Shown: positions 35,209-43,775, numbered from the stretch's first letter. The stretch: DNA of 64,000 bases from Pantoea sp. (GCF_028283705.1 NZ_JAPWKD010000032.1:124001-188000); one strand, 5' to 3'. The notes: generated by a model from the sequence alone, not told the origin. Made by a program: numbers and translations.

Positions 35209-35301
35209 CTTTGACTCACTTCTCATTTTTCCAGGGCCGCACAGTTTAGCTCAGATTGCGCTGCTGTTAAGCCCTGGTGCAGTTATAATATCGAAATTCG
35301 G

Positions 35302-35333
35302 GTAAAAAAAGCCGCTCAGGCTGATAAGCGGCT
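35302..35333 (-). terminator. Orphan intrinsic terminator on the minus strand
   Basis: AGCCGCT (35310-35316), ten-base loop, AGCGGCT (35327-35333), followed on the minus strand by a T7 run. No minus-strand gene ends just upstream of it. It sits about 95 bases ahead of the 55-residue gene, so it may be an attenuator or the end of a small RNA. Confidence 0.65.
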
Positions 35334-35422
35334 CCCGTTTCGTTTGGCTATACTGGATCGTAAAAAAGGAACAAACAGTCACACTTTCCGTACCAGAGAA
35401 AATGTGTATCAGGAGCCAAACC

Positions 35423-35593
35423 ATGTTGATTGGTTTTGTTTTATTAGTGAGCGCTTGTGGGCACGATGCCTGTGATGCCTTGCCCGTGTCGGAATATATT
35501 TACCCGACCAAAGTGGCCTGTGAGCAAATGGCGGACCGGATTCATAAAGTCCGGCCAAAAGTGGTGCTGATTTGCGGTGAAGTACACCGTTAA
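35423..35593 (+). CDS. Small exported protein, DUF1482/YebW-like
   Basis: Protein of 56 residues starting MLIGFVLLVSACGHDACDAL, with a hydrophobic N terminus that could be a lipobox (VSAC), and further cysteines (KVACEQMAD, LICGEVHR). The pattern hydrophobic start, Cys, acidic, then QxxC/CEQM resembles the DUF1482 group (YebW), with low certainty. AGGAG eight bases upstream fixes the ATG. Confidence 0.55.
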   Translation: MLIGFVLLVSACGHDACDALPVSEYIYPTKVACEQMADRIHKVRPKVVLICGEVHR

Positions 35594-35705
35594 TTTGGTG
35601 CCGGTGAGTCTGCCACCTGTGTATAAATTAACCAGGCGGCATTGCAAGTACGTGGCTTAGCGTTCAAAATATAAGCTGTTGTACACTTTTACCGTTGTGA
35701 ATCCC

Positions 35706-35936
35706 ATGAAGACTTCTCGCCCCCGTCGTCCGAACGGACGCTGGGTTTATTACATTTTGTATGACGGCATTCTCTGGCCCTGCCCGGTACGCTGGGAGTG
35801 GGAGAGCGGCTATGGCGGCTGGCTGCCCTTTTACTACTCACCAACCTTCGAATTTGTGGTGGGGGATCCGCGCAAAGCCTATCGTATTGCGCGCAGTAAC
35901 GTACGCAGCGCGCGGCCGGACAACGAATACGCCTAA
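35706..35936 (+). CDS. Small aromatic-rich protein of 76 residues, unknown
   Basis: Begins MKTSRPRRPNGRWVYYILYD and continues with a Trp/Tyr-rich core (WPCPVRWEWESGYGGWLPFY) and a basic tail. No signal peptide. The unusual aromatic content is consistent with a small beta-barrel fold. Ribosome site weak. Not recognised. Its end overlaps the opposing membrane micro-protein by four bases. Confidence 0.6.
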   Translation: MKTSRPRRPNGRWVYYILYDGILWPCPVRWEWESGYGGWLPFYYSPTFEFVVGDPRKAYRIARSNVRSARPDNEYA

Positions 35937-36058
35937 GCCTGGCCCAGCTGCCACGGCAACCAGCTGGCAGTGAGCAAATAATGCACCAGCTCCAGTACCA
36001 GAATGACCATCACCAGCACACCGAGTTTGTGGCGGCTAATCCAGTCTTTTAAGCCCAT
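35933..36058 (-). CDS. Membrane micro-protein, 41 residues
   Basis: MGLKDWISRHKLGVLVMVIL followed by LVLELVHYLL and a short tail SWLPWQLGQA: a basic amphipathic start, then one membrane helix. It starts inside the end of the upstream 35-residue frame (ten-base overlap), which suggests coupled translation. Not recognised. Confidence 0.6.
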   Translation of the reverse strand: MGLKDWISRHKLGVLVMVILVLELVHYLLTASWLPWQLGQA

Positions 36059-36156
36059 ATCATTGCCGCCCAGCGAATCAGCAGCAACGCCCCGCAGATG
36101 CACAACAATACCAAAACCATTTTCCAGTGTTTCTTCGCAGCCAGATATTTTGCCAC
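36049..36156 (-). CDS. Membrane micro-protein, 35 residues, overlapping the next gene
   Basis: GTG-started frame (M)AKYLAAKKHWKMVLVLLCIC followed by GALLLIRWAAMIWA: a basic start and a single hydrophobic helix. GGGAGG lies four bases upstream. Its last ten bases are also the first ten of the 41-residue gene. The pair looks like a small two-gene membrane operon. Not recognised. Confidence 0.55.
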   Translation of the reverse strand: MAKYLAAKKHWKMVLVLLCICGALLLIRWAAMIWA

Positions 36157-36182
36157 GCACCCTCCCGGATGGCTGAACGTAA

Positions 36183-36204
36183 CGATGCGCCCGCAGGCGC
36201 ATCG
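36183..36204 (-). terminator. Hairpin after osmC
   Basis: CGATGCGCC, loop CGCA, GGCGCATCG: nine-base perfect stem, 33 bases after the osmC stop and ahead of the micro-protein pair; little T-run. Confidence 0.5.
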
Positions 36205-36236
36205 TCGAGTTTAGCTCTGGTCCGCCGCTGAGGCGA

Positions 36237-36665
36237 TCAATTATTCAGGGTATAGTCGAGGGTGATCTCGGCATTCAGTACCTGGGACACCGGGCAACCG
36301 GCTTTGGCTTTCTGAATAATTTCATCAAACTGGGCTTTATCAATACCGGGCAGCGATACGCTGCTGGTCAGGGCAATTTTGGTGATGGCAAAGCCCTCAC
36401 CTTGCTTGTCCAGCGAGACATCCGCAGTAGTATCAATGCTTTTTGGCGGATGTCCGGCCTGGCCGAGCATCAGGGAGAGTGCCATGGAAAAACAGGCTGC
36501 GTGCGCGGCACCAATCAACTCTTCCGGATTAGTGCCCTTCTGCCCTTCAAAGCGCGTGTTAAAGCCATAAGGCTGGTTGCTCAACACGCCGCTTTCAGTA
36601 CTGACGGTTCCCTTGCCTTTGATGTCACCTTCCCAATGGGCCGATCCTTTCTTATGAATGGTCAT
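36237..36665 (-). CDS. osmC: OsmC-family peroxiredoxin
   Basis: Organic-hydroperoxide reductase of 142 residues, induced by osmotic and stationary-phase stress in E. coli. Catalytic cysteines C58 (AHAACFSMAL) and C124 (KAGCPVSQVL) are present; the N terminus MTIHKKGSAHWEGDIKGKGT is typical. AGGAGG before the ATG at 36665. Single gene downstream-facing from the lldPRD operon. Confidence 0.93.
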   Translation of the reverse strand: MTIHKKGSAHWEGDIKGKGTVSTESGVLSNQPYGFNTRFEGQKGTNPEELIGAAHAACFSMALSLMLGQAGHPPKSIDTTADVSLDKQGEGFAITKIALTSSVSLPGIDKAQFDEIIQKAKAGCPVSQVLNAEITLDYTLNN

Positions 36666-36725
36666 GTCATTCCTCCTGTAGTCAGACAGGGAGTAAGTAT
36701 AGACAACGCCTTTCACTCTGCCGGA

Positions 36726-37916
36726 TCAACTCACCGCGCGCGGACGCGCCGGGGCCAGCCCTGCTTCGGACAGCAGCGCGTTAGCCTGAACCAGTGAATC
36801 CCGCGTAATATCCGCAATGGTTTTCGCCCCGGTCAGCGTCATCGCCACCTTCATCTCTTTCTCAATCAGCGTCAGCAGATTCTCCACGCCACGCTGACCA
36901 TGTGTCGCCAGCGCATACAGGAAAGCACGACCGAGCAGCACGCTGTCGGCACCGAGGGCGATCATCCGCACCACATCCAGACCGCTGCGAATGCCGCTGT
37001 CCGCCAGAATGGTAATATCGCCTTTCACCGCATCGGCAATCGCTGGCAGCGCCCGTGCGGAGGACAGCACGCCATCAAGCTGACGCCCACCGTGGTTGGA
37101 GACCACGATACCATCAGCACCAAACCGCACTGCGTCGCGCGCATCTTCTGCATCAAGAATGCCTTTGATCACCATCGGACCATCCCAGAATTCTCGGATC
37201 CACTCCAGATCCTGCCACGAAATCGATGGGTCAAAATTATTGGCCAGCCAGCCAATATAATCTTCCAGCCCGGTCTGTTTACCGAGATAGGTGGAGATAT
37301 TGCCAAGATCGTGCGGACGGCCATGCAAACCGACATCCCACGCCCACTGCGGATGGGTCACCGCCTGCCAGTAACGACGCAGTGCCGCATTTGGCCCGCT
37401 CATCCCGGAGTGCGCATCACGGTAGCGCGCCCCAGGCGTGGGCATATCCACGGTAAACACCAGCGTTGAACAACCTGCCGCTTTGGCGCGTTCCAGCGCA
37501 TTGCGCATAAAACCGCGATCGCGCAACACATACAGCTGGAACCACATCGGACGATTAATAGCCGGAGCCACTTCTTCAATCGGACACACCGACACCGTCG
37601 ACAAAGTAAACGGAATACCTTTTAACGCTGCGGCGCGAGCTGCCTGCACTTCGCCGCGCCGGGCATACATGCCGCACAGCCCCACCGGTGCCAGTGCCAC
37701 CGGCATCGATAAGGTTTCATTAAACAATTTGGTCTCAAGGCTGAGATCGGACATGTTCTTCAGCACGCGCTGGCGCAACGCGATTTCCGCGAGGTCCGAG
37801 ACGTTGTGCCGCAGCGTATGCTCAGCGTAGGCTCCCCCGTCGATATAGTGAAACAGGAACGGCGGCAGAATACGTTGCGCCGCGGCGCGGTAGTCACTAG
37901 CAGCAGAAATGATCAT
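36726..37916 (-). CDS. lldD: L-lactate dehydrogenase (FMN, quinone-linked)
   Basis: Membrane-associated flavoenzyme of 396 residues oxidising L-lactate to pyruvate and passing electrons to quinone. Alpha-hydroxy-acid oxidase landmarks: VALAPVGLCGMYARRGEV, WFQLYVLRDRGF and the active-site VSNHGGRQLDG followed by DSGIRSGLDVV. Length equals E. coli LldD. Last gene of lldP-lldR-lldD, start overlapping the lldR stop by one base. Confidence 0.96.
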   Translation of the reverse strand: MIISAASDYRAAAQRILPPFLFHYIDGGAYAEHTLRHNVSDLAEIALRQRVLKNMSDLSLETKLFNETLSMPVALAPVGLCGMYARRGEVQAARAAALKGIPFTLSTVSVCPIEEVAPAINRPMWFQLYVLRDRGFMRNALERAKAAGCSTLVFTVDMPTPGARYRDAHSGMSGPNAALRRYWQAVTHPQWAWDVGLHGRPHDLGNISTYLGKQTGLEDYIGWLANNFDPSISWQDLEWIREFWDGPMVIKGILDAEDARDAVRFGADGIVVSNHGGRQLDGVLSSARALPAIADAVKGDITILADSGIRSGLDVVRMIALGADSVLLGRAFLYALATHGQRGVENLLTLIEKEMKVAMTLTGAKTIADITRDSLVQANALLSEAGLAPARPRAVS

Positions 37917-38701
37917 CAGGATTTGTCCTTGCGTTTATCCAGTTCATGCCCCGGCAGACGGGTAATGCGCGCCTGTCGGGCTTCATCTTCATGCAGGGTT
38001 TTTAAGGTGGTGTGGACGAAGCCGAGGTGGTCCATCGCCGCGAGGCGTGCTGCTTCAGCATCCCCCGCCAGAATCGCGTTCAGCAAAGCCTGATGTTGCT
38101 CCGTCAGGCGGTCAAAAATCACCGGCTGGGTATACATGCGCTGGCGGCTTTGCATCACGGAAGATTGCAGCAGTTCGAAGAAGCCGCGCATGGTCTGCAA
38201 CAGCACCACATTGTGCGAGGCTTCGGCAATGGCAAGGTGAAAACGCACGTCAGCCTGAGCGGCCAAATCGGGATCATCACGCTCACTCAGTTTCAGCGTG
38301 GCATCGAAGGCGTACTGCAATTTCTCTTTATCGGCCTCTGTAGCGCGTAACGCCGCATGCCAGGCGGTGCTGGCTTCAATGGCGTGACGCGCTTCGAGGA
38401 TGTCATAACGGTAATCAGGATCGTCAGCCAGCAGCTGACGAATCGGGGCAACAATACGTTGTTCTGACCACGGCTCCTGCGGCTCGCAAAGCCAGGTGCC
38501 GCCGCCGCGTCGGCTGATTAACACACCGCTGCTGATCAGTTGCTGAATGGCCTCGCGCAGCGACGAGCGCGAAACACCAAACTCAGCCGCCAGCTGCCGC
38601 TCTGCCGGCAGGCGCATGCCGGGTTGCAGCTGGTGCTCATCAATCCAGGCGCGCAACCGCGCCCGCAACGTCTCCGCTAAACGCGGCGTGTTTTCTGTCA
38701 T
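37916..38701 (-). CDS. lldR: GntR/FadR-family regulator LldR
   Basis: Lactate-responsive regulator of 261 residues. N-terminal winged helix RLPAERQLAAEFGVSRSSLR, C-terminal FCD effector domain. In E. coli it both represses and activates lldPRD by binding two operators; both operator types are visible upstream of lldP. Overlaps the lldP stop by four bases. Confidence 0.95.
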   Translation of the reverse strand: MTENTPRLAETLRARLRAWIDEHQLQPGMRLPAERQLAAEFGVSRSSLREAIQQLISSGVLISRRGGGTWLCEPQEPWSEQRIVAPIRQLLADDPDYRYDILEARHAIEASTAWHAALRATEADKEKLQYAFDATLKLSERDDPDLAAQADVRFHLAIAEASHNVVLLQTMRGFFELLQSSVMQSRQRMYTQPVIFDRLTEQHQALLNAILAGDAEAARLAAMDHLGFVHTTLKTLHEDEARQARITRLPGHELDKRKDKS

Positions 38702-40353
38702 GGAATCATCCAGGTTAAGACATAAGCCTGTAGCGTGGTGATCACCCCCACCATGCAGGTAAAGATCAGGCTATGTTTGACGGTAAAACGGAACAGGTCC
38801 GACTCTTTGCCCACCAGCCCAACGGCGGCACAGGCAATGGCGATTGACTGTGGTGAAATCATCTTACCCGTTACCCCGCCGGTGGTATTGGCCGCCACCA
38901 GCAACACATCAGACACCCCAATCTGTTGCGCCGTGGTCGCCTGCAAAGCAGCAAACAACGCGTTTGAAGAGGTATCCGAGCCGGTCAGGAACACGCCAAG
39001 CCAACCGAGGAACGGTGAGAAGAAGGTGAAGGCATCGCCGGTATGGGCCAGCGCCAGCGCCAAGGTGGCAGACAGACCGGAATAGTTGGAGATAAAGGCG
39101 AAGGCCAGCACCATGCCAATCGAGTAAATCGGCAGCGCCAGCTCTTTTAGCGTCTCGCCAAAGGTTTCCAGCGCCGCTTGCGGCTTCATCCGCAGCCAAA
39201 TCACTGACAGCACTGCCGCCACCAGAATCGCGGTACCGGTCGCTGATACCACATCAAATTTGAACAGCGCCGGATAGGGCGTCGCGCTACCGACCACCGG
39301 GGGCATACGCGCCACCAGCTCATGCAGCAGCGGCACCGGAAAGGTGAATACCCAGTCATACAGCGCACCGCCTTTGGCAAACAACGCTTTAAACGGTGGG
39401 ATACTCCACAGCGTAACGGTGGCGGTGAGAAACAGGAACGGCATCCAGGCGCGGATGACTTGCGTGGCGCTATAACGCTGACGTGACAGGTTCTGATCCA
39501 CCAGCGAAGCGCCCACATCATTGAAGCGGAAAATCCGCACCGGTTTCCAGCGACGCAGGAACAGCGTCAGACATACCAGGGATGCCAGCGAGGAAATGAT
39601 ATCCGGCAGCTCCGGGCCGAGGAAGTTAGAGCTGAGGAACTGGGCGATAGCAAACGATCCCCCCGCCACCATCACCGCCGGCCAGGTTTCTTTCACCCCA
39701 CGCCAGCCATCCATAATCGCCATAATCCAGAACAGCACGATGATGGTCAGGAACGGCAGCTGACGCCCTGCCATCTGTCCGATATGGAAGCTGTCCAGCC
39801 CGGTGACCTGCCCGGCAACAATGATCGGGATCCCCATCGCGCCAAACGCCACCGGCGCGGTGTTGACGATCAGACACAAGCCAGCGGCATACAGCGGATT
39901 GAAACCCAGCCCTACCAGCAGCGCGGCGGTGATCGCCACCGGTGCGCCAAAACCCGCAGCCCCTTCAAGAAAGGCACCAAATGAGAAGCCGACAATCAGC
40001 ATCTGCAAACGTTGATCCGGGGTGATCGACAGAATCGAAGCACGAATAATGTCGAACTGACCGGTTTTCACCGAAATTTTGTAGACGAACACCGCCGCGA
40101 CAATGATCCAGGCGATCGGCCACAGACCGTAGAGAAAACCATAAACCACCGAGGCCAGCGCCTGCCCCACCGGCATACCGTACAGCAGCAAGGCCACCAG
40201 CAGTGCCAGTACCACCGTCGCCGTCCCCGCCTGATAGCCTTTCAACTTGAGCTTAATCAGCGCGAAGAAAAAGAACACAATCGGGATCACCGCCACCAGG
40301 CTGGAAAGCCAGATATTGTCGAGAGGATCATAATTTTGTTGCCAGACTTGCAT
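38698..40353 (-). CDS. lldP: L-lactate permease
   Basis: Proton-linked lactate transporter of 551 residues (E. coli 551) with about 12-14 membrane segments. N terminus MQVWQQNYDPLDNIWLSSLV is typical; GAAGFGAPVAITAALLVGLG and GKMISPQSIAIACAAVGLVG are family landmarks. GGAG eight bases before the ATG at 40353. First gene of the operon. Confidence 0.96.
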   Translation of the reverse strand: MQVWQQNYDPLDNIWLSSLVAVIPIVFFFFALIKLKLKGYQAGTATVVLALLVALLLYGMPVGQALASVVYGFLYGLWPIAWIIVAAVFVYKISVKTGQFDIIRASILSITPDQRLQMLIVGFSFGAFLEGAAGFGAPVAITAALLVGLGFNPLYAAGLCLIVNTAPVAFGAMGIPIIVAGQVTGLDSFHIGQMAGRQLPFLTIIVLFWIMAIMDGWRGVKETWPAVMVAGGSFAIAQFLSSNFLGPELPDIISSLASLVCLTLFLRRWKPVRIFRFNDVGASLVDQNLSRQRYSATQVIRAWMPFLFLTATVTLWSIPPFKALFAKGGALYDWVFTFPVPLLHELVARMPPVVGSATPYPALFKFDVVSATGTAILVAAVLSVIWLRMKPQAALETFGETLKELALPIYSIGMVLAFAFISNYSGLSATLALALAHTGDAFTFFSPFLGWLGVFLTGSDTSSNALFAALQATTAQQIGVSDVLLVAANTTGGVTGKMISPQSIAIACAAVGLVGKESDLFRFTVKHSLIFTCMVGVITTLQAYVLTWMIP

Positions 40354-40436
40354 GCTGCGATCTCCAGAGGTCACCAGAAGTCTGCGTGACGCATCAGAGG
40401 TGCACCACACGTAATTTGCCGCTGTTTTTAGCTAAA

Positions 40437-40449
40437 TTGGTCCGACCAA
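40437..40449. promoter_or_regulatory. LldR operator O2-like
   Basis: Inverted repeat TTGGT-CCG-ACCAA, 84 bases ahead of lldP. Its centre is 127 bases from the upstream operator, the same distance as between E. coli O1 and O2. Confidence 0.75.
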
Positions 40450-40482
40450 AATTCAGCTAATCGGGCTTTCCGGGTCCAGATA

Positions 40483-40497
40483 GTTAACGCATTGTTA
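40483..40497. promoter_or_regulatory. ArcA-type direct repeat in lldP promoter
   Basis: GTTA-N7-GTTA (GTTAACGCATTGTTA), the 11-base-phased direct repeat preferred by ArcA. lldPRD is repressed by ArcA in E. coli without oxygen. Confidence 0.5.
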
Positions 40498-40562
40498 ATC
40501 TAAAGCAACGAGACTGGGGTGATTTTTCGTATTATGTGACGTCATGGCAATATTTAAAGCCG

Positions 40563-40577
40563 ATTGGTAGGACCAAT
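40563..40577. promoter_or_regulatory. LldR operator O1-like
   Basis: Perfect inverted repeat ATTGGT-AGG-ACCAAT, upstream of the lldP promoter. Confidence 0.75.
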
Positions 40578-40608
40578 AAGCTGCCGAAGTCTGTCTTCTG
40601 AAACAAGA

Positions 40609-40630
40609 AAGCCTCCAGGTGCGGAGGCTT
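40609..40630 (-). terminator. Terminator after the 65-residue gene
   Basis: AAGCCTCC, six-base loop, GGAGGCTT, then TTCTTG on the minus strand; 48 bases after the gene's stop. Confidence 0.6.
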
Positions 40631-40678
40631 TAGGAATAATCAGGCATAGACGACTGCATCCCATGCCATGCTGGATGA

Positions 40679-40876
40679 TTACGATAACATCTGAATAGCC
40701 AGCGCATAGAGCCGCTGGTTTTCTTCGTCGCTGACAGGCTCTTCTTCCGCGTAACAGGCAATCATGGAACTGACTTTGTCAGATGACAGCGTCTCTCCAT
40801 GAATGTGTAGGGTCAACACGGCGCGGCCGACGATTTTCAGAATGTCCTCGTTATGTCCCTGAACGTAGTGACTCAA
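40679..40876 (-). CDS. Small helical protein, possibly YmgB/AriR-like
   Basis: Protein of 65 residues, frame starting at TTG with GAGGT eight bases upstream (SHYVQGHNEDILKIVGRAVL, then GETLSSDKVSSMIACYAEEE). The helix-turn-helix spacing recalls YmgB/AriR proteins, like the ycgZ-like gene at 30.5 kb, but the match is weak. Alternatively an unrelated orphan. No signal or membrane segment. Confidence 0.55.
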   Translation of the reverse strand: MSHYVQGHNEDILKIVGRAVLTLHIHGETLSSDKVSSMIACYAEEEPVSDEENQRLYALAIQMLS

Positions 40877-41268
40877 TGAAATGACCTCTGAAGTTGTTTT
40901 ATATTTGCCAAATGGCGCGCTAAATATAAAACAGAGTGACCGCCTCGTTTAATCAGATTTTCCTGTAACAGACAGGAAAGATAAGCATAACATCAGTGAA
41001 TGAGGGCGATCCTGGTGTTAACCTGTGGCCACTTTGCTGTAAAGTCAGTCTTTTTTGTCTGATGCAGATTTTCAGACTGTCAGAAGTTTCGGAAAAAACA
41101 TCAAAACTTTGCGATGATTTATGTCGAAAAATAAACCAAATATTTCCAGATTTTTATTGGTTCCCGTAAGTAATCACCTCACTACCCCCGCGTGATTTAT
41201 CATTGATGAGACCGCCCCTTTCTGCCAGACTGGCCGCCGCAACTCCGCCCGATATCAGAGACTGTTCC
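40877..41268. other. Intergenic stretch before dbpA
   Basis: AT-rich 392 bases without a supportable gene. It contains an eight-base hairpin TTTCCTGT/ACAGGAAA (40959-40979) and a loose inverted repeat around AGTC/GACT near 41045-41085. A long dbpA leader or a small RNA is possible. Confidence 0.4.
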
Positions 41269-42648
41269 GTGACTGCTTTTTCTACCCTGACGCAACTGCC
41301 CGCCAGCCAACTCGACAACCTGCGCGAGATGGGTTTTGACGCCATGACGCCAATTCAGGCTGCCGCCCTGCCCGCCATTTTGCAGGGGCGCGACGTGCGT
41401 GCGCAGGCAAAAACCGGTAGCGGCAAAACCGCCGCCTTTGGTATCGGTCTGCTGCAACGGATTGAAAACAGCCAGTTTCATACTCAGGCGTTAGTATTGT
41501 GCCCGACGCGCGAGCTGGCAGATCAGGTCAGCAACGTGTTACGTCAGCTGGCGCGTTTCACGCGTAACATAAAAATTCTGACGTTATGCGGTGGTCAGCC
41601 GATGAGCGCGCAGCGCGATTCACTGGTGCACGCCCCGCATATCGTGGTCGGTACGCCGGGCCGTATCCTTGATCATCTGAAGCGCGACAACCTCGACCTC
41701 AGCCAGCTGCAAACTCTGGTGCTGGATGAAGCAGATCGTATGCTGGAGATGGGTTTCCGTGACGACATGGAAGCCATTATCGGCTTTACCCCGGCATCCC
41801 GTCAGACATTGCTGTTTTCCGCAACCTGGCCAGACAGCATCGCCAGCCTGAGCGAACGCTATCAGCGTGACGCACTGGCAGTAGCGACCGAAACCGAAGC
41901 CGAACTGCCCGCCATTGAACAGCAGTTTGTCGAAGTCAGCGCCAGCGAACGTATCAATCTGCTGAGCGCGCAGCTCAGCCAGCAGCAACCCGCTTCCTGT
42001 GTGGTGTTCTGCAACACCAAACGTGAGTGCGATGACATTGCCGCCGCCCTGAACGATCGGCAGATTAGCGCCCTCGCCCTGCATGGCGATCTGGAACAAC
42101 GCGATCGTGAACGCGTGCTGATACGTTTTGCCAACGGCAGCAGCCGGGTGTTGATCGCTACCGACGTGGCGGCACGTGGTCTGGACATTAAAGCGCTATC
42201 GCTGGTGGTGAACTTCCAGCTGGCGTGGGATCCGGAAGTGCACCTGCACCGTATTGGTCGTACTGGCCGCGCTGGAGAAACCGGTCTGGCGGTCAGTTTC
42301 GTCGCCGCCGATGAGATGGTGCGCGCCCATGCCCTGGAAGATTATCTGCAACAGAAGCTCAAATGGGTTGCCGCCAGTACCCTGAAAGGTAATGCGGTGA
42401 AAGCGCTGCCTGCCACGATGATGACGCTGTGTATCGATGGTGGCCGCAAAGCCAAAATCCGTCCCGGTGATATCCTCGGCGCACTGACGGGCGAAGCCGG
42501 TTTCAATGCCGATCAGATCGGTAAGATCGATCTCACCCCTACCCATGCTTATGTGGCGATTGCGGCCTCCCAGGCCAAAGCGGCCTTGATCAAGCTAAAA
42601 GAAGGCAAGATCAAAGGCAAAAGCGTGCGTGCCATTCTGCTGAAATGA
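41269..42648 (+). CDS. dbpA: ATP-dependent RNA helicase DbpA
   Basis: DEAD-box helicase of 459 residues that remodels 23S rRNA hairpin 92 in 50S assembly. Q motif MTPIQAAALPA, Walker A AKTGSGKTAAFG, DEAD (LDEADRMLEMG), SAT (FSATWP), ARGLD and HRIGRTGRAG; C-terminal RNA-binding domain (TLCIDGGRKAKIRPGDILGA). The start is set at GTG 41269 because the protein then begins VTAFSTL as in E. coli DbpA, which also uses GTG; the longer frame adds 22 unrelated residues. Confidence 0.95.
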   Translation: MTAFSTLTQLPASQLDNLREMGFDAMTPIQAAALPAILQGRDVRAQAKTGSGKTAAFGIGLLQRIENSQFHTQALVLCPTRELADQVSNVLRQLARFTRNIKILTLCGGQPMSAQRDSLVHAPHIVVGTPGRILDHLKRDNLDLSQLQTLVLDEADRMLEMGFRDDMEAIIGFTPASRQTLLFSATWPDSIASLSERYQRDALAVATETEAELPAIEQQFVEVSASERINLLSAQLSQQQPASCVVFCNTKRECDDIAAALNDRQISALALHGDLEQRDRERVLIRFANGSSRVLIATDVAARGLDIKALSLVVNFQLAWDPEVHLHRIGRTGRAGETGLAVSFVAADEMVRAHALEDYLQQKLKWVAASTLKGNAVKALPATMMTLCIDGGRKAKIRPGDILGALTGEAGFNADQIGKIDLTPTHAYVAIAASQAKAALIKLKEGKIKGKSVRAILLK

Positions 42649-42655
42649 TCCGGCC

Positions 42656-42681
42656 AGCGTGAGGGCGATCGCCTTCACGCT
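42656..42681 (+). terminator. Hairpin after dbpA
   Basis: AGCGTGAG ... TTCACGCT with an inner GGCGATCGCC, eight bases after the stop. There is no T-run, so termination is not certain. Confidence 0.4.
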
Positions 42682-42700
42682 AAAATTCCCCTCTCCACTC

Positions 42701-42727
42701 TCTATTTTTTAACCAACCTGCCGATAA
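42701..42727 (+). promoter_or_regulatory. FliA (sigma-28) promoter of cheV
   Basis: A perfect -10 GCCGATAA (42720-42727) stands 11 bases after TCTATTTT, which matches five of eight positions of the FliA -35 TAAAGTTT. The start codon is about 54 bases downstream. Confidence 0.55.
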
Positions 42728-42780
42728 CCCGATCACGGCGATGTTGCCATGCCCTTAACACAGCCCTGAGCGAGGCCAGG

Positions 42781-43743
42781 ATGGATAATTTCCAGAAAGA
42801 GATCGATGAACGCGCTAACCTCGCGTTATCAAACAAATTCGAACTGCTGCTATTCCGCCTCGGCTCCGATCAGCGGAAAGGTAAATCCGAACTGTACGGT
42901 ATTAACGTATTCAAACTGCGTGAAATCGTACCGATGCCGAATATCACCCGTGCTGCGGGTATGCAGTCACCTTTGCTGGGTATGGCCAGCATTCGCGATC
43001 AGTTTATTCCGGTGATCGACCTGCCTGCCGTGACCGGTTGTACCCCGGAAACCGGGCTGAATTTGCTGCTGGTGACGGAATATGCGCGCAGCACCCAGGC
43101 CTTCGCGGTGGAATCCGTGGAAAACATCGTGCGTCTCGACTGGAATCAGGTGCACACCGCTGAGGCGGGCATCGGTAGCCGCAACATCACCAGTATTGCC
43201 TGCCTCGATAGCGACGGTGACAGCAACAATCTGGCCCTGGTGCTGGATGTCGAACAGATCCTGTATGACATCATCCCATCGGTACGCGGCGTCGAGCCGG
43301 GCGAAGAGACGGTGAAAAACTTCAACCTCAAGCCAGGCCAGGTCGCAATTGTGGCGGAAGACTCCAAAGTGGCGCGTCAGCTGCTGGAGCAGGGTCTGAA
43401 AAGCATGGGCATCCCCGCCATCATGCACAACACCGGTCTTGAGGCGTGGCAGAAAATCACCCAGATGCAGCAGGAAGCGCAGGCTTCGGGTCAATCCATC
43501 CATGACAAAATTGCGCTGGTGCTGACGGATCTCGAAATGCCAGAGATGGACGGTTTTACCCTGACGCGTAACATCAAACGTGATGATGTGCTGCGCCATA
43601 TTCCGGTAGTGATCCACTCTTCCCTTTCCGGTAGCGCTAACGAAGACCATGTGCGCAAAGTCGGGGCCGATGGTTATGTGGCAAAATTCGAAATTAATGA
43701 ATTGTCGAATGTGATTTACCGCGTGCTGGAGGCGGTGCGATAA
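42781..43743 (+). CDS. cheV: Chemotaxis protein CheV
   Basis: Coupling protein of 320 residues: an N-terminal CheW-like domain (LFRLGSDQRKGKSELYGINV, REIVPMPNI) and a C-terminal receiver with phospho-acceptor D250 (LVLTDLEMPEMDGF) and K near DGYVAKFEI. It links chemoreceptors to CheA and tunes adaptation. Present in Salmonella and Erwiniaceae, absent in E. coli. It precedes a chemoreceptor gene on the same strand; each has its own FliA-type promoter. Confidence 0.95.
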   Translation: MDNFQKEIDERANLALSNKFELLLFRLGSDQRKGKSELYGINVFKLREIVPMPNITRAAGMQSPLLGMASIRDQFIPVIDLPAVTGCTPETGLNLLLVTEYARSTQAFAVESVENIVRLDWNQVHTAEAGIGSRNITSIACLDSDGDSNNLALVLDVEQILYDIIPSVRGVEPGEETVKNFNLKPGQVAIVAEDSKVARQLLEQGLKSMGIPAIMHNTGLEAWQKITQMQQEAQASGQSIHDKIALVLTDLEMPEMDGFTLTRNIKRDDVLRHIPVVIHSSLSGSANEDHVRKVGADGYVAKFEINELSNVIYRVLEAVR

Positions 43744-43753
43744 ATCACGCGTG

Positions 43754-43775
43754 GCGGCGCGAGTTATCGCGCCGC
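43754..43775. repeat. Palindromic repeat (REP-like), copy 6
   Basis: GCGGCGCGA-GTTA-TCGCGCCGC, nine-base perfect arms, 11 bases after the cheV stop; likely terminates cheV. Confidence 0.8.
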
